Of a DNA stretch of 64,000 nucleotides, positions 1 through 9,002 are shown one piece after another. Under the pieces are notes generated by a model. It was not told the origin of the DNA and searched no databases. It worked only from the letters and a program-made list of their open reading frames with translations. The translations under genes were made by a program, and so were the position numbers. The stretch is from Peptoniphilus catoniae (GTDB taxonomy: Bacteria > Bacillota > Clostridia > Tissierellales > Peptoniphilaceae): positions 61,836 to 125,835 of the forward strand of contig NZ_LR588417.1 in assembly GCF_901447155.2 (NCBI RefSeq), in the 5' to 3' direction. How positions within the stretch are numbered: the stretch's first letter is position 1; every line of letters begins with the position of its first letter.

Positions 1-248
1 GTGGAGAAAATATTTTAATTACTTCAAATTCTGAAATAGGTTCAGTTAAGGAAGAGGTAGCTGCTCAAATAGAAGGAGAAGATTTAAAAATAGCCTTTAA
101 TTCAAAATATCTTCTTGAAGGAATAAAAAATATGACAGGAGAAAATCTGACCTTCAATTTTACCGACTCAGTTAATCCATGCATAATAAAAGAAGATGAA
201 GATCCTGATTATATATATTTGGTTCTTCCTGTAAGACTTGCAAACTAG
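1..248 (+). CDS. dnaN: DNA polymerase III beta sliding clamp, C-terminal fragment
   Basis: The window opens inside this gene. The frame starting at base 3 gives about 81 residues and ends LVLPVRLAN before TAG at 246-248, which is the usual C-terminus of the beta clamp. The clamp is the ring that tethers DNA polymerase III to DNA. What is visible is the end of the third clamp domain. Position directly before yaaA-recF-gyrB-gyrA is the standard origin-proximal order in Bacillota and supports the call. The start and most of the protein lie outside the window. Confidence 0.9.
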   Translation, partial: GENILITSNSEIGSVKEEVAAQIEGEDLKIAFNSKYLLEGIKNMTGENLTFNFTDSVNPCIIKEDEDPDYIYLVLPVRLAN

Positions 249-256
249 GTGATAAA

Positions 257-448
257 GTGGAAAAAAGTTATATAAAATTGGGGGATTTTTTAAAAATAAA
301 CAATATAGCTCAAAGTGGCGGCGAAGCAAAGGTTTTAATTCAATCGGGATTTGTTAAAGTAAACGGAGACATTGAAACAAGAAGAGGAAAAAAACTTAAT
401 CCTGGAGATATAGTAAGTGTAAACAATCAGGAATTTAAAGTTAAATGA
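257..448 (+). CDS. yaaA: S4-domain RNA-binding protein YaaA
   Basis: A 63-residue protein that is essentially one S4 RNA-binding fold (motif SGGEAKVLIQSGFVKVNGDI). Proteins of this family sit between dnaN and recF in Bacillota and are linked to ribosome maturation, although the exact role is unsettled. The start is GTG at 257, preceded by AGGTGATAAA and only 8 bases after the dnaN stop. The stop overlaps the recF start by 4 bases (ATGA), so the two are probably translationally coupled. Size and position match the family. Confidence 0.9.
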   Translation: MEKSYIKLGDFLKINNIAQSGGEAKVLIQSGFVKVNGDIETRRGKKLNPGDIVSVNNQEFKVK

Positions 449-1554
449 AAATTTTAAATTTAGAAATTTTTAAATTTAGAAATTATCAATATTTAAAATT
501 TAAGGCTGATAGAAATCTAAACCTAATTTACGGAAAAAACGCCATGGGAAAAAGCAACTTTCTTGAAGCCATCTACACTATTACTGTAGGTAAACCCTTT
601 AGAAGTGCAAGAAGCAGCAATCTTATTAATTTAGAAAGCAGCAAGGCTCTTTTAAAGGCTGAAATTGAAAGCTTCGGCTATATTGACAAGGTTGAAATAG
701 AAATAAACAAGGATGGCAAAAATACCTATAAAATAAATAATGAAGACATAATATTAAAAGATTATAAAAAGGATTTCAGTTCAGTAATATTTTCTCCTGC
801 GGACTTAAATATGGTAAAACAGTCCCCAATTGAAAGAAGAAATTATATAGATAATTTGATTTGTCTTATTAATCCTGTATATGAACATAATTTATCAGCC
901 TATAAAAAAATAATTTTTCAAAGAAATAAACTTTTAAAAAATAATTTACACTATGATTTACTTAATGTATATAACTTTCAGCTTGCAAATTACGGAGTAA
1001 AAATTTTAAAAGATAGGCTGAGAACCATAAAAAAATTTGAAAAATTTGCCAAGGTTCATTTTGAAAGGTTATCCGGAGGAGATCATTTTAAAATAACTTA
1101 TTTAAGTACAATTCCCCTTTCAAATAGTGAAGAGGAAATTGAGGCTACCTTTAAAGATTCTTTAAAAGTTAATTTTAAAAGAGATATTGAAAGAAGATAC
1201 ACTTCTATAGGACCTCATAGAGATGATATAGATTTTAAAATAAATAATATGTCGGCTAAAAATTTTGCCTCTCAGGGAGAAATAAGAACAATAATATTGG
1301 CACTTAAATTATCTGAAATAGATTTAATTAGAGAATATAAAAAAAGCGATCCCATACTGCTTTTAGATGATGTTTTTTCAGAGCTTGATAAAAACAGATC
1401 TTCATATTTGTTAGACAGTATAGGACCTATACAAACCTTTATAACCTCAACCGATTATGATTTTGAAAATTTTAAAATTTTTAAAGGTAATTTTTATGAA
1501 GTTATAAATGGTAAATTAAAAAACAGATTAGGAGAAGATTATGACCAAGAATAA
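445..1554 (+). CDS. recF: DNA replication and repair protein RecF
   Basis: SMC-like ABC ATPase of 369 residues that binds gapped DNA and helps load RecA with RecO/RecR. Visible motifs are the Walker A GKNAMGKS (about residues 30-37), a signature-type region SQGEIRTIILALKL in the C-terminal third, and Walker B ILLLDDVFSELD. Length is typical. It overlaps yaaA by 4 bases and gyrB by 14 bases, so it is embedded in the dnaN-gyrA operon. Confidence 0.96.
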   Translation: MKILNLEIFKFRNYQYLKFKADRNLNLIYGKNAMGKSNFLEAIYTITVGKPFRSARSSNLINLESSKALLKAEIESFGYIDKVEIEINKDGKNTYKINNEDIILKDYKKDFSSVIFSPADLNMVKQSPIERRNYIDNLICLINPVYEHNLSAYKKIIFQRNKLLKNNLHYDLLNVYNFQLANYGVKILKDRLRTIKKFEKFAKVHFERLSGGDHFKITYLSTIPLSNSEEEIEATFKDSLKVNFKRDIERRYTSIGPHRDDIDFKINNMSAKNFASQGEIRTIILALKLSEIDLIREYKKSDPILLLDDVFSELDKNRSSYLLDSIGPIQTFITSTDYDFENFKIFKGNFYEVINGKLKNRLGEDYDQE

Positions 1555-3460
1555 TAAAAGACATTACGGTGTTGAAGATATTCAAGTTTTAACAGGTCTT
1601 GAGCCTGTTAGAAAAAGGCCGGGTATGTATATAGGCTCTACAGGACCAAGAGGACTTCATCACATGGTCTATGAAGTAATGGACAACTCTATAGATGAGG
1701 CTTTAGCAGGTATATGCGACCATATTAAAATTCAAATATATGAAGATGGAGCCGTTTCAGTTATAGATAACGGTTCAGGTATACCTACTGATATTCACCC
1801 TCAGACTAAAAAAAGTACTGTAGAAACTGTACTTACAATACTTCATGCCGGTGGTAAGTTTAACAATAAAGCCTACTCAGTTTCAGGAGGACTTCATGGT
1901 GTAGGTGTGTCTGTAGTAAATGCTTTGTCTATAGAGCTTGTTGCTACAGTAAAAAGAGAAGGCAAGATTTATGAACAAAAATTTTCAAGAGGTAAGCCTT
2001 TAACAGACCTTACAATAATAGGAAGTACAAATAATGATGAAACAGGAACTGAAATATATTTTAGGCCTGACCCTGAAATTTTTGATACTGTAGAATTTGA
2101 TTTTGAAACCCTATCTAAAAGATTTAGAGAAATGGCATTTTTAAATAAGGGAATAAAAATAGAATTTACAGACGAAAGAATCAATAAAAATGAAATTTAT
2201 CACTATGAAGGGGGAATTAAATCCTTTGTAGAATATATAAATAGAAAGAAAAAACCAATTCATGATGAAATAATTTATATAGATGAATTAAAGGAAAATA
2301 CATCTGTTGAGGTTGCCCTTCAATATACTGATTCTTACAGCGAAAATATCCTTACCTTTGCAAATAATATAAATACTGAAGAAGGTGGAACTCACCTTTC
2401 AGGCTTCAGATCTTCTCTAACAAGAAGTATTAATGATTATGGTAGAAAATATAATATTATTAAGGAAAAAGAAGAAAATCTTTCAGGTGAAGATGTAAGA
2501 GAAGGTCTTACAGGAGTAATATCGGTTAAACTTCCAAATCCGCAATTTGAAGGTCAAACCAAGGCAAAACTGGGAAATTCTGAAACAAGAGGAATTGTGG
2601 ATTCTATAATTTCAGAAAACTTGAATATATTTTTAGAAGAAAATCCAAAAGTTGCAAAGCTTATATTAGATAAGGCCCTTTCAGCAAGAAGAGCCAGAGA
2701 AGCTGCAAGAAAGGCAAGAGATTTATCAAGAAAAAGAAATGTACTTGATTCCATGGCACTTCCCGGTAAACTTGCAGACTGCCAAAATACCGACAATAAA
2801 AATACCGAAATATTTCTTGTGGAAGGTAATTCAGCCGGAGGTTCCGCTAAAGATGCAAGAGATTCAATTTATCAGGCCATTTTACCTTTAAGAGGCAAAA
2901 TTATGAATGTGGAGAAATCAAGACTTGATAAAATGCTTAATTCAGAAGAAATTAAAGCTATGATTACAGCCTTTGGAACAGGTATCGGGGAAGACTTTAA
3001 CATTGAAGATTTAAGATACAATAAAATTATAATAATGACAGATGCCGATATAGACGGAGCTCACATTATGACCCTTCTTTTAACCTTCTTCTTCAGATAT
3101 ATGAGACCTCTTATAGAAGGAGGACACGTTTATGTGGCAAAACCTCCACTATTCGGTATAGCTTATAGAAATAAAATAGTAAGATATTGTTATGATGAAG
3201 ATGAGCTTCAAAGTGCCCTAAAGGAAATGGGTAGAGATAAAAAATACGAGATAAAGAGGTATAAGGGTCTTGGAGAAATGAATGCGGAAGATTTGTGGGA
3301 GACTACTATGAATCCGGACCACAGAATACTTTTAAAAATAGAAATAGACGACTTAATATATGCAGACGAAACATTTTCCATGTTAATGGGTTCAGATGTA
3401 GAGCCGAGAAGGGAATTTATACAAGAAAATGCAATATATGTTGATTATATAGATGCATAG
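1541..3460 (+). CDS. gyrB: DNA gyrase subunit B
   Basis: ATPase subunit of the type II topoisomerase that introduces negative supercoils, 639 residues, the usual length for Gram-positive GyrB. The GHKL ATPase part shows DNSIDEALAG and GGLHGVGVSVVNALS. The TOPRIM part shows LVEGNSAGG and the metal-binding DADIDGAHI, and the tail has YKGLGEMNAEDLW. The start lies inside the recF 3' end and gyrA follows after 9 bases with a GGAGG site, giving one operon. Confidence 0.98.
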   Translation: MTKNNKRHYGVEDIQVLTGLEPVRKRPGMYIGSTGPRGLHHMVYEVMDNSIDEALAGICDHIKIQIYEDGAVSVIDNGSGIPTDIHPQTKKSTVETVLTILHAGGKFNNKAYSVSGGLHGVGVSVVNALSIELVATVKREGKIYEQKFSRGKPLTDLTIIGSTNNDETGTEIYFRPDPEIFDTVEFDFETLSKRFREMAFLNKGIKIEFTDERINKNEIYHYEGGIKSFVEYINRKKKPIHDEIIYIDELKENTSVEVALQYTDSYSENILTFANNINTEEGGTHLSGFRSSLTRSINDYGRKYNIIKEKEENLSGEDVREGLTGVISVKLPNPQFEGQTKAKLGNSETRGIVDSIISENLNIFLEENPKVAKLILDKALSARRAREAARKARDLSRKRNVLDSMALPGKLADCQNTDNKNTEIFLVEGNSAGGSAKDARDSIYQAILPLRGKIMNVEKSRLDKMLNSEEIKAMITAFGTGIGEDFNIEDLRYNKIIIMTDADIDGAHIMTLLLTFFFRYMRPLIEGGHVYVAKPPLFGIAYRNKIVRYCYDEDELQSALKEMGRDKKYEIKRYKGLGEMNAEDLWETTMNPDHRILLKIEIDDLIYADETFSMLMGSDVEPRREFIQENAIYVDYIDA

Positions 3461-3469
3461 GAGGAGATT

Positions 3470-5890
3470 ATGGACGAATTTGAAAACAATGGAATAGTAA
3501 ATGTAAAATTATCGGAGAAAATGAGAAAGTCCTACCTTGACTATTCCATGAGTGTAATAGTGTCTCGTGCTTTACCTGATGTAAAAGACGGACTGAAGCC
3601 TGTACATAGAAGAATAATATATGGAATGCAGGTTTTAGGATTAAATCCGGGAGGTCCCTACAGAAAATCAGCAAGACTTGTAGGAGATGTAATGGGTAAA
3701 TACCACCCCCACGGAGACTCTTCAATTTACGATGCAACAGTAAGACTGGCTCAACCCTTTAATACAAGATACCCTCTAGTAGATGGTCAAGGAAACTTCG
3801 GTAACATAGACGGAGACGAAGCTGCAGCTATGCGTTACACAGAGGTGAGAATGACAAAGCTTGCCCTGGAAATGCTTAGAGATATAAATAAAGATACTGT
3901 AGATATGCAGCCAAACTTTGATGAAGAGGAGCTTGAACCTACAGTTCTTCCTTCAAGATTTCCAAATCTTTTAGTAAACGGATCTGCAGGTATAGCGGTA
4001 GGTATGGCTACAAATATGCCACCTCACAACCTAAATGAAGTAATAGACGGAGTAATAGCCTTTATAGACAACGATGACATTACTGTTGAAGAGCTTATGA
4101 AAAGTATAAAAGGTCCTGATTTTCCAACAGGATCTTATATAATGGGCAAGAGCGGAATAAAGGAAGCCTACGAAACAGGCAGAGGCAAAATTCAAATAAG
4201 AGCTGTTGCAGATTTTGAAGAAGTAAAAAACAAAACCAGAATAGTAATTAAAGAAATACCTTATCAAGTTAACAAATCAAACTTAATAGTAAAAATTGCA
4301 CAGCTTGTAAGAGAAAAGATAATTGAAGGAATTTCAGCAATAAGAGATGAATCAACAAGAAAGGGAATAAGAATTGTACTTGAACTAAAAAGAGATGCAA
4401 ATCCAAACATAGTTCTTAATAAATTATACAAAAATACCCAAATGCAAATTACCTTCGGTATTATAAACCTTGCTCTTGTAAATGGTGTTCCTAAGGTTTT
4501 AACATTAAAAGAGCTTATTTCCAACTATGTTGATCACCAAATAGAAGTTGTAACAAGAAGAACTAAATTTGATTTAAACAAGTCAAAGGAAAGAGCTCAC
4601 ATAGTAGAAGGACTTAGAATAGCCCTTGACAATATTGATAGAATTATAGAAATAGTAAGATCATCAAAAGACGATGATGAAGCAAAAGAAAAATTTACAA
4701 AAGAATTCGGCTTAACAGACGTACAAGGTCAAGCCATACTTGACATGAGAATCAAAAGACTTACAGGTCTTGAAAGAGAAAAACTTGACAATGAATACGA
4801 GGAGCTTTTAAAAACTATTGCCGAGTTGACTGAAATTCTTGAAAATCACCATGTTTTAATGGAACTGATAAAAAAAGAATTAACTGAAATAAAGGAAAAA
4901 TTCGGAGATCTTAGAAGAACTGTAATAAAGGCATCAGAATCTGAAATAGATATAGAAGACATAATAAAAGAAGAAGACGTTGTAATTACCCTTACTAATT
5001 CAGGATATATAAAAAGAATGCCCGAAGGAACCTACAAACCTCAAAGAAGAGGGGGAAGAGGAATTTCAGCTCTAAGTACCAAGGACGGAGACTTTGTATG
5101 TGATCTTTTTGTAACATCAAGTCACGATTCAATTCTCTTCTTTACAAATCTTGGTAGAGTCTATATGCTTAAAGCCTATGAAATACCTGAAAGCTCAAGA
5201 CAAGCAAGAGGAACTGCGATAATTAATCTTTTAAGCTTGTCCCAGGATGAAAAAGTTCAATCTATAATTCATGTAGACGAATTTAACCCTGACCTTAACA
5301 TTCTAATGGCAACTAAAAAAGGAATAATAAAAAAGACTTCCTTTGAAGAATTTAGAAACATTAGAAAAACAGGTATAATTTCCATGAAATTAAGAGAAGA
5401 TGACTCAATAATATCAACTATTCTAACAACAGGGGAGAAAGATGTAATTCTTGCAACTAAAAAGGGAAAGAGCATAAGATTCTCTGAAAAAGATGTGAGA
5501 AACACAGCTAGAAACTCCATGGGAGTAAAATCAATAGAATTAGATGAAGATGATGAAGTTGTAGGCTGCGATATAGCAGCAGACAATAAATATTTCCTTG
5601 TAATATCAGAAAAAGGATTTGGAAAAATTACACCTATAGAAGAATATAGAACTCAGTCAAGAGCAGGAAAGGGTATAATAACCTACAAACCTAAAGAAAG
5701 AACAGGAGACCTTGTTTCATCAAAGGTAGTAGATAAAGAAGACGAAATAATGATAATAACATCAAAGGGAATAATAATAAGAATAGAAGTTGAAGGAATA
5801 TCATCAATGGGTAGAGCCACATCAGGAGTAAAACTTATGAACATTACCGATTCCAATGTAGTTGCTGTAGCTAAATATATTGGAGATTAA
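3470..5890 (+). CDS. gyrA: DNA gyrase subunit A
   Basis: DNA-cleaving subunit of gyrase, 806 residues. The catalytic tyrosine is in [11 protein letters not shown] (about residue 122). The C-terminal beta-pinwheel has the GyrA box QRRGGRG, which distinguishes it from ParC. The quinolone-resistance region reads [12 protein letters not shown], with Ser and Asp at the positions usually changed in resistant strains, so it looks wild-type there. The start is ATG after AGGAGGAG. A STAS-domain gene follows after 10 bases, so the sigma module is probably co-transcribed. Confidence 0.98.
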   Translation: MDEFENNGIVNVKLSEKMRKSYLDYSMSVIVSRALPDVKDGLKPVHRRIIYGMQVLGLNPGGPYRKSARLVGDVMGKYHPHGDSSIYDATVRLAQPFNTRYPLVDGQGNFGNIDGDEAAAMRYTEVRMTKLALEMLRDINKDTVDMQPNFDEEELEPTVLPSRFPNLLVNGSAGIAVGMATNMPPHNLNEVIDGVIAFIDNDDITVEELMKSIKGPDFPTGSYIMGKSGIKEAYETGRGKIQIRAVADFEEVKNKTRIVIKEIPYQVNKSNLIVKIAQLVREKIIEGISAIRDESTRKGIRIVLELKRDANPNIVLNKLYKNTQMQITFGIINLALVNGVPKVLTLKELISNYVDHQIEVVTRRTKFDLNKSKERAHIVEGLRIALDNIDRIIEIVRSSKDDDEAKEKFTKEFGLTDVQGQAILDMRIKRLTGLEREKLDNEYEELLKTIAELTEILENHHVLMELIKKELTEIKEKFGDLRRTVIKASESEIDIEDIIKEEDVVITLTNSGYIKRMPEGTYKPQRRGGRGISALSTKDGDFVCDLFVTSSHDSILFFTNLGRVYMLKAYEIPESSRQARGTAIINLLSLSQDEKVQSIIHVDEFNPDLNILMATKKGIIKKTSFEEFRNIRKTGIISMKLREDDSIISTILTTGEKDVILATKKGKSIRFSEKDVRNTARNSMGVKSIELDEDDEVVGCDIAADNKYFLVISEKGFGKITPIEEYRTQSRAGKGIITYKPKERTGDLVSSKVVDKEDEIMIITSKGIIIRIEVEGISSMGRATSGVKLMNITDSNVVAVAKYIGD

Positions 5891-5900
5891 GGAGGCATAA

Positions 5901-6206
5901 ATGTTTGAAATAGAATATAAGGATGAAAAAGAGCTTATAATATATCCTAAAGGGGAACTTGATGTTTACACAACAGAAGAATTTAAAAATCAAGCAATAG
6001 ACATATATAACAAAGACAAAAAAGATATACTCATTGACGGAAAAGACTTGGAATATATAGACTCTACAGGACTTGGCACCTTTATGTATATTTTAAATCA
6101 AATAGAAAAAGACGGGAAGAAATTATCATTTATAAATATAAAGCCCGTAATAAGAAAGCTTTTCACTATAACAAAGCTTGATGATATATTTGAGATGAGG
6201 GACTGA
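5901..6206 (+). CDS. STAS-domain anti-sigma factor antagonist (SpoIIAA/RsbV type)
   Basis: A 101-residue single STAS domain. Such proteins release a sigma factor by binding its anti-sigma partner when unphosphorylated. The phosphoacceptor motif is intact: IDSTGLGT with Ser55. It is followed after 1 base by an anti-sigma-like gene and then a sigma-factor gene, the classic antagonist/anti-sigma/sigma order. It sits directly behind gyrA with a GGAGGC site. It could regulate either stress or another response; nothing in the window shows a sporulation role. Confidence 0.88.
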   Translation: MFEIEYKDEKELIIYPKGELDVYTTEEFKNQAIDIYNKDKKDILIDGKDLEYIDSTGLGTFMYILNQIEKDGKKLSFINIKPVIRKLFTITKLDDIFEMRD

Positions 6207-6207
6207 T

Positions 6208-6561
6208 ATGGAAAAAATAAATTTAAAAATTCCTTCAAAGGCTAAATATTTCAGCTCAGTAAGACTATTTTTATCAGGACTTTTAGCAAATATGGACTTT
6301 GATATAGAAACAGTTGAAGATTTAAAAATTGCAATTAGTGAGTGTTTAAACATAGCTTTAAAATTAGATTGCAAAGAAACAATCGACATAATTTTTGAAA
6401 TATCCGAAACTAAAATAAAAATAGAAATAGGAGAAATTTGCAGAGAAGATATAGAAAAAATAGAAGAGCTTTCACTATCTCTTACAATTTTAGAATGTTT
6501 GGTAGATGAAAGCAAAGTAGAAAACAATCACCTTCTTCTTACAGCAAATAGGAAAAAATAA
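6208..6561 (+). CDS. RsbW/SpoIIAB-like anti-sigma factor, degenerate ATP site
   Basis: A 117-residue protein at the anti-sigma position. The fold is recognisable: the N-box-like ISECLNIAL aligns to the family's SEA..TNA, and LSLSLTILECLVDESKV aligns to the GLGL-loop helix and following strand. However, the DxGxG loop is absent and GLGL reads LSLS, and the protein is shorter than the usual 140-160 residues. It probably binds the sigma factor encoded next to it, but its kinase activity is doubtful. Identification rests on weak sequence features plus gene order. Confidence 0.7.
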   Translation: MEKINLKIPSKAKYFSSVRLFLSGLLANMDFDIETVEDLKIAISECLNIALKLDCKETIDIIFEISETKIKIEIGEICREDIEKIEELSLSLTILECLVDESKVENNHLLLTANRKK

Positions 6562-6562
6562 G

Positions 6563-7351
6563 ATGAACGTTCAAGAATATTATAAGTTGGATAGAAAACT
6601 TACCAAAGAAGAACGCAAAGAACTTTTTAAAAAATACGAAGAAACAAAAGACCAGGAAATAAGAGATATTTTAATAAAGGAACACCTTTATATAGCTGAA
6701 ATTTTATCAAAGAAATATGCAGGCAGAGGAATAGACTATGACGATATATATCAAGTTGCATCAATAGGACTTATCTATGCAATAGAAAGATATGATTTGT
6801 CCAAGGGATATGAATTCTCATCCTTTGCAACACCTACAATAATAGGAGAAATAAAAAAATATTTCAGAGATAAAGGTTGGACAATAAGAGTGCCAAGAAG
6901 AATACAAGACCTTTCAAAAAAAATAAACACTGCAAGGACACAGCTTTCACAAGAATACCAAAAAACTCCTACAGTAAAAGATATAGCAGAGTATTTAAAC
7001 ACAAGCCCTGAAGAAATACTTGAAACCATAGAAGCAAGTAAAGTTTATTCTCCCCAATCCCTAGATGTAATTTATGATCTAAGCGGAGAAGATAAGGAAA
7101 TAAACCTTGGAGATTTAATAGGAGTAGACGAAAAATATTTTGAAAAAATAGAGCTTAAAGACTTTCTGGAAAAATCCATGGTCAACCTTAATGAAGTAGA
7201 AAAAACTATTCTTATAGAAAGATACTTTAACAGGAGCACACAAATATCAATAGCTAAAAAACTTGATATATCCCAAATGACAGTATCAAGAATAGAAAAA
7301 ATAGTATTAAACAAAATGAGAAAAGAAATGAAAAAATCTTTGGAGGTTTAA
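6563..7351 (+). CDS. Sigma-B/F/G-family RNA polymerase sigma factor
   Basis: A 262-residue sigma-70 group 3 factor. Region 2 shows DDIYQVASIGLIYAIERYD and the -10 recognition part EFSSFATPTIIGEIKKYFRD. Region 3 begins IRVPRRIQDLSKKI. Region 4 carries a helix-turn-helix, QISIAKKLDISQMTVSRIEK. This is the SigB/SigF/SigG architecture. It is the last regulatory member of the STAS/anti-sigma/sigma trio and starts one base after the anti-sigma gene. Which promoters it reads is not visible here. Confidence 0.92.
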   Translation: MNVQEYYKLDRKLTKEERKELFKKYEETKDQEIRDILIKEHLYIAEILSKKYAGRGIDYDDIYQVASIGLIYAIERYDLSKGYEFSSFATPTIIGEIKKYFRDKGWTIRVPRRIQDLSKKINTARTQLSQEYQKTPTVKDIAEYLNTSPEEILETIEASKVYSPQSLDVIYDLSGEDKEINLGDLIGVDEKYFEKIELKDFLEKSMVNLNEVEKTILIERYFNRSTQISIAKKLDISQMTVSRIEKIVLNKMRKEMKKSLEV

Positions 7352-7993
7352 ATGAATAGAAAAAAATTTATGCTATATTTAAGCAAACTGATTTATCTAT
7401 TTGAAATTCTTATTTCACTAATGCTGATAATAGGAATTTTAATCTCTATTCCTGATATTATTAAGTACTATATAAAAATTTTACAAAACGATGTAAAAGT
7501 AAGTGGAGCACTGTTTTCCGACTTTTTGTCCCACGTTCTTATGCTGGTAATAGCCATGGAGTTTATTATGCTTATGGTGGCACAAACAGATACAACTATA
7601 GTCCACCTTATAACCTTGGTAATTGCCAGAAAAATGCTGATAAAATCAGATGAAATGTCAGATATACTTCTTGGAGTAATATCAATAACAATACTATTTA
7701 TAACAAGAAAATTTTTATCAAAATCCCAAGGAGGAGTCGAAAGTTTAGCTTTAGGAGAAGACGTTATATTTTCCGCCGTCTCGAGAATAAAAGAAATAAA
7801 TATGCAGTACAACTATAAAATAGACCCTAAAGGATGCGAAACCATAGGAGGCCTTGTAGTTAAACTTCTCGAAGAAAATGGAGAAGAAATAGAAGAAAAT
7901 AAAATGATTGAGGACGAAAATTATATTTATGAAGTATATAAATATAACAACGGCCTTATAGAAGAAGTATCAATTACAAACAAAAATACCTAA
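7352..7993 (+). CDS. Membrane protein with a C-terminal CorC/HlyC-like domain
   Basis: 213 residues, function unknown. The N-terminal half has about four hydrophobic segments. The C-terminal part, including ETIGGLVVKLLEENGEEIEE and the following YEVYKYNNGLIEEVSI, resembles the transporter-associated domain of CorC/HlyC proteins. It begins directly after the sigma-factor stop behind GGAGGTTTAA and is the last gene before a strong terminator, so it may be a target or accessory of the sigma module. The domain call is by eye and moderate. Confidence 0.6.
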   Translation: MNRKKFMLYLSKLIYLFEILISLMLIIGILISIPDIIKYYIKILQNDVKVSGALFSDFLSHVLMLVIAMEFIMLMVAQTDTTIVHLITLVIARKMLIKSDEMSDILLGVISITILFITRKFLSKSQGGVESLALGEDVIFSAVSRIKEINMQYNYKIDPKGCETIGGLVVKLLEENGEEIEENKMIEDENYIYEVYKYNNGLIEEVSITNKNT

Positions 7994-7996
7994 TAA

Positions 7997-8025
7997 AAAA
8001 AGAAGCCCATCGGCTTCTTTTTTAT
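7997..8025 (+). terminator. Rho-independent terminator of the dnaN-gyrA-sigma operon
   Basis: AAAAGAAGCC, loop CATC, GGCTTCTTTT followed by T residues, 3 bases after the preceding stop. It also works as a terminator on the opposite strand for the converging FadR-type gene. Confidence 0.9.
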
Positions 8026-8078
8026 ACATCTAATAATTTTTTAAGAATAAGTGTACTTAATAATCTATAAAAAATTTA

Positions 8079-8786
8079 TTATTTCTGACCCATATTTTTA
8101 AATTCATCAAAAGCTTTAAGAGTAGCTTCAATGAAAAACAAGTGATCTCCCATTGCTTTCTCAGATCTTTCATAATCAGATTGTTCAATTCCGCTTATAA
8201 TTTCAAAATATTCTTTTCTAATATTTTCCAAACGTCCGGGATATTTTATTAAAGGGCTTCTAATTTCCCCAATCAATCCAATTAAAAATTCTAAAACAAG
8301 TTCAAAAAAAACATTATGAGTTGATTTTGCAATCGTCATATGGAATTTATAATCTATATCAGGATAATCCGCGTCACTTTTCATTATTTGATCGTACAAA
8401 TCCCATAAAATTTTTAAATCTTCATTAGTTTTATTTATACAAGCATATTTAATATTATTAAATTCAATTAATTTTCTAAATGTTATGTAATCATATATAA
8501 TATTTTCTTTTTTTATCTCATCCTTATTTATAAGCATAAGTAACGATTTAATTGAATTATAATCTTTTTGAACTATTTTTCTGTTACCGTCACTGGAAAT
8601 AACTCCTAGAAATTCAAGAATAGAAAAAGCTTCCCTTAAACTGCTTCTGCTTACATTTAATTGTTTAGCCAAGTCTCTTTCAGAATCTAAAATTTCTCCT
8701 ACTTTCATTTCCCCTTCTTTTAAAGAGTTAACAAATTCAGTTAATATAAGGTCGGTTATTTTAGGTTGTTGTTTTATTTCCTTCAC
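8079..8786 (-). CDS. FadR-subfamily GntR transcriptional regulator
   Basis: 235 residues: N-terminal winged helix with RDLAKQLNVSRSSLREAFSILE and a C-terminal helical FCD ligand domain. The start is GTG at 8786 with AGGGGCT upstream. It is divergent from the PanB-like/TRAP operon, and a perfect TGGTC-A-GACCA palindrome of FadR-operator type lies within that operon's promoter, so it is the likely regulator of the operon. The effector is probably the transported acid or its catabolite. Confidence 0.88.
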   Translation of the reverse strand: MKEIKQQPKITDLILTEFVNSLKEGEMKVGEILDSERDLAKQLNVSRSSLREAFSILEFLGVISSDGNRKIVQKDYNSIKSLLMLINKDEIKKENIIYDYITFRKLIEFNNIKYACINKTNEDLKILWDLYDQIMKSDADYPDIDYKFHMTIAKSTHNVFFELVLEFLIGLIGEIRSPLIKYPGRLENIRKEYFEIISGIEQSDYERSEKAMGDHLFFIEATLKAFDEFKNMGQK

Positions 8787-8811
8787 TTTTACAGCCCCTT
8801 TAATTAAAAAT

Positions 8812-8839
8812 AAGTAAAGATTTATAATAAACTTTACTT
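8812..8839. promoter_or_regulatory. Inverted repeat upstream of the FadR-type gene
   Basis: AAGTAAAG and CTTTACTT arms separated by 12 bases, 26 bases upstream of the regulator's GTG. On the minus strand the right arm lies just inside a TTGACT hexamer, so it may overlap the gene's promoter and serve autoregulation. No match to a known operator was verified. Confidence 0.4.
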
Positions 8840-8943
8840 AAGTCAAACTTTTAACAATACACTTACATTATATACTTTTTTTAGATTTAATGACAACGAT
8901 TTACAGATTTATTATAAAAAAATAAATATTTAATAAATAGTGG

Positions 8944-8972
8944 TTGATGGTCAGACCAAACTGTGTTATAGT
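8944..8972 (+). promoter_or_regulatory. Promoter with FadR-type operator in its spacer
   Basis: TTGATG (-35) at 8944-8949, a 17-base spacer, then TATAGT (-10) at 8967-8972. The perfect palindrome TGGTCAGACCA (8948-8958) starts in the -35 and fills the spacer. It matches the TGGTNNNACCA type of half-sites bound by FadR-like GntR proteins. Binding there would block RNA polymerase. The first gene starts at 9003. Confidence 0.7.
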
Positions 8973-9002
8973 TATATCAAACTAAAAAATAAGGAGAGGA
9001 TT

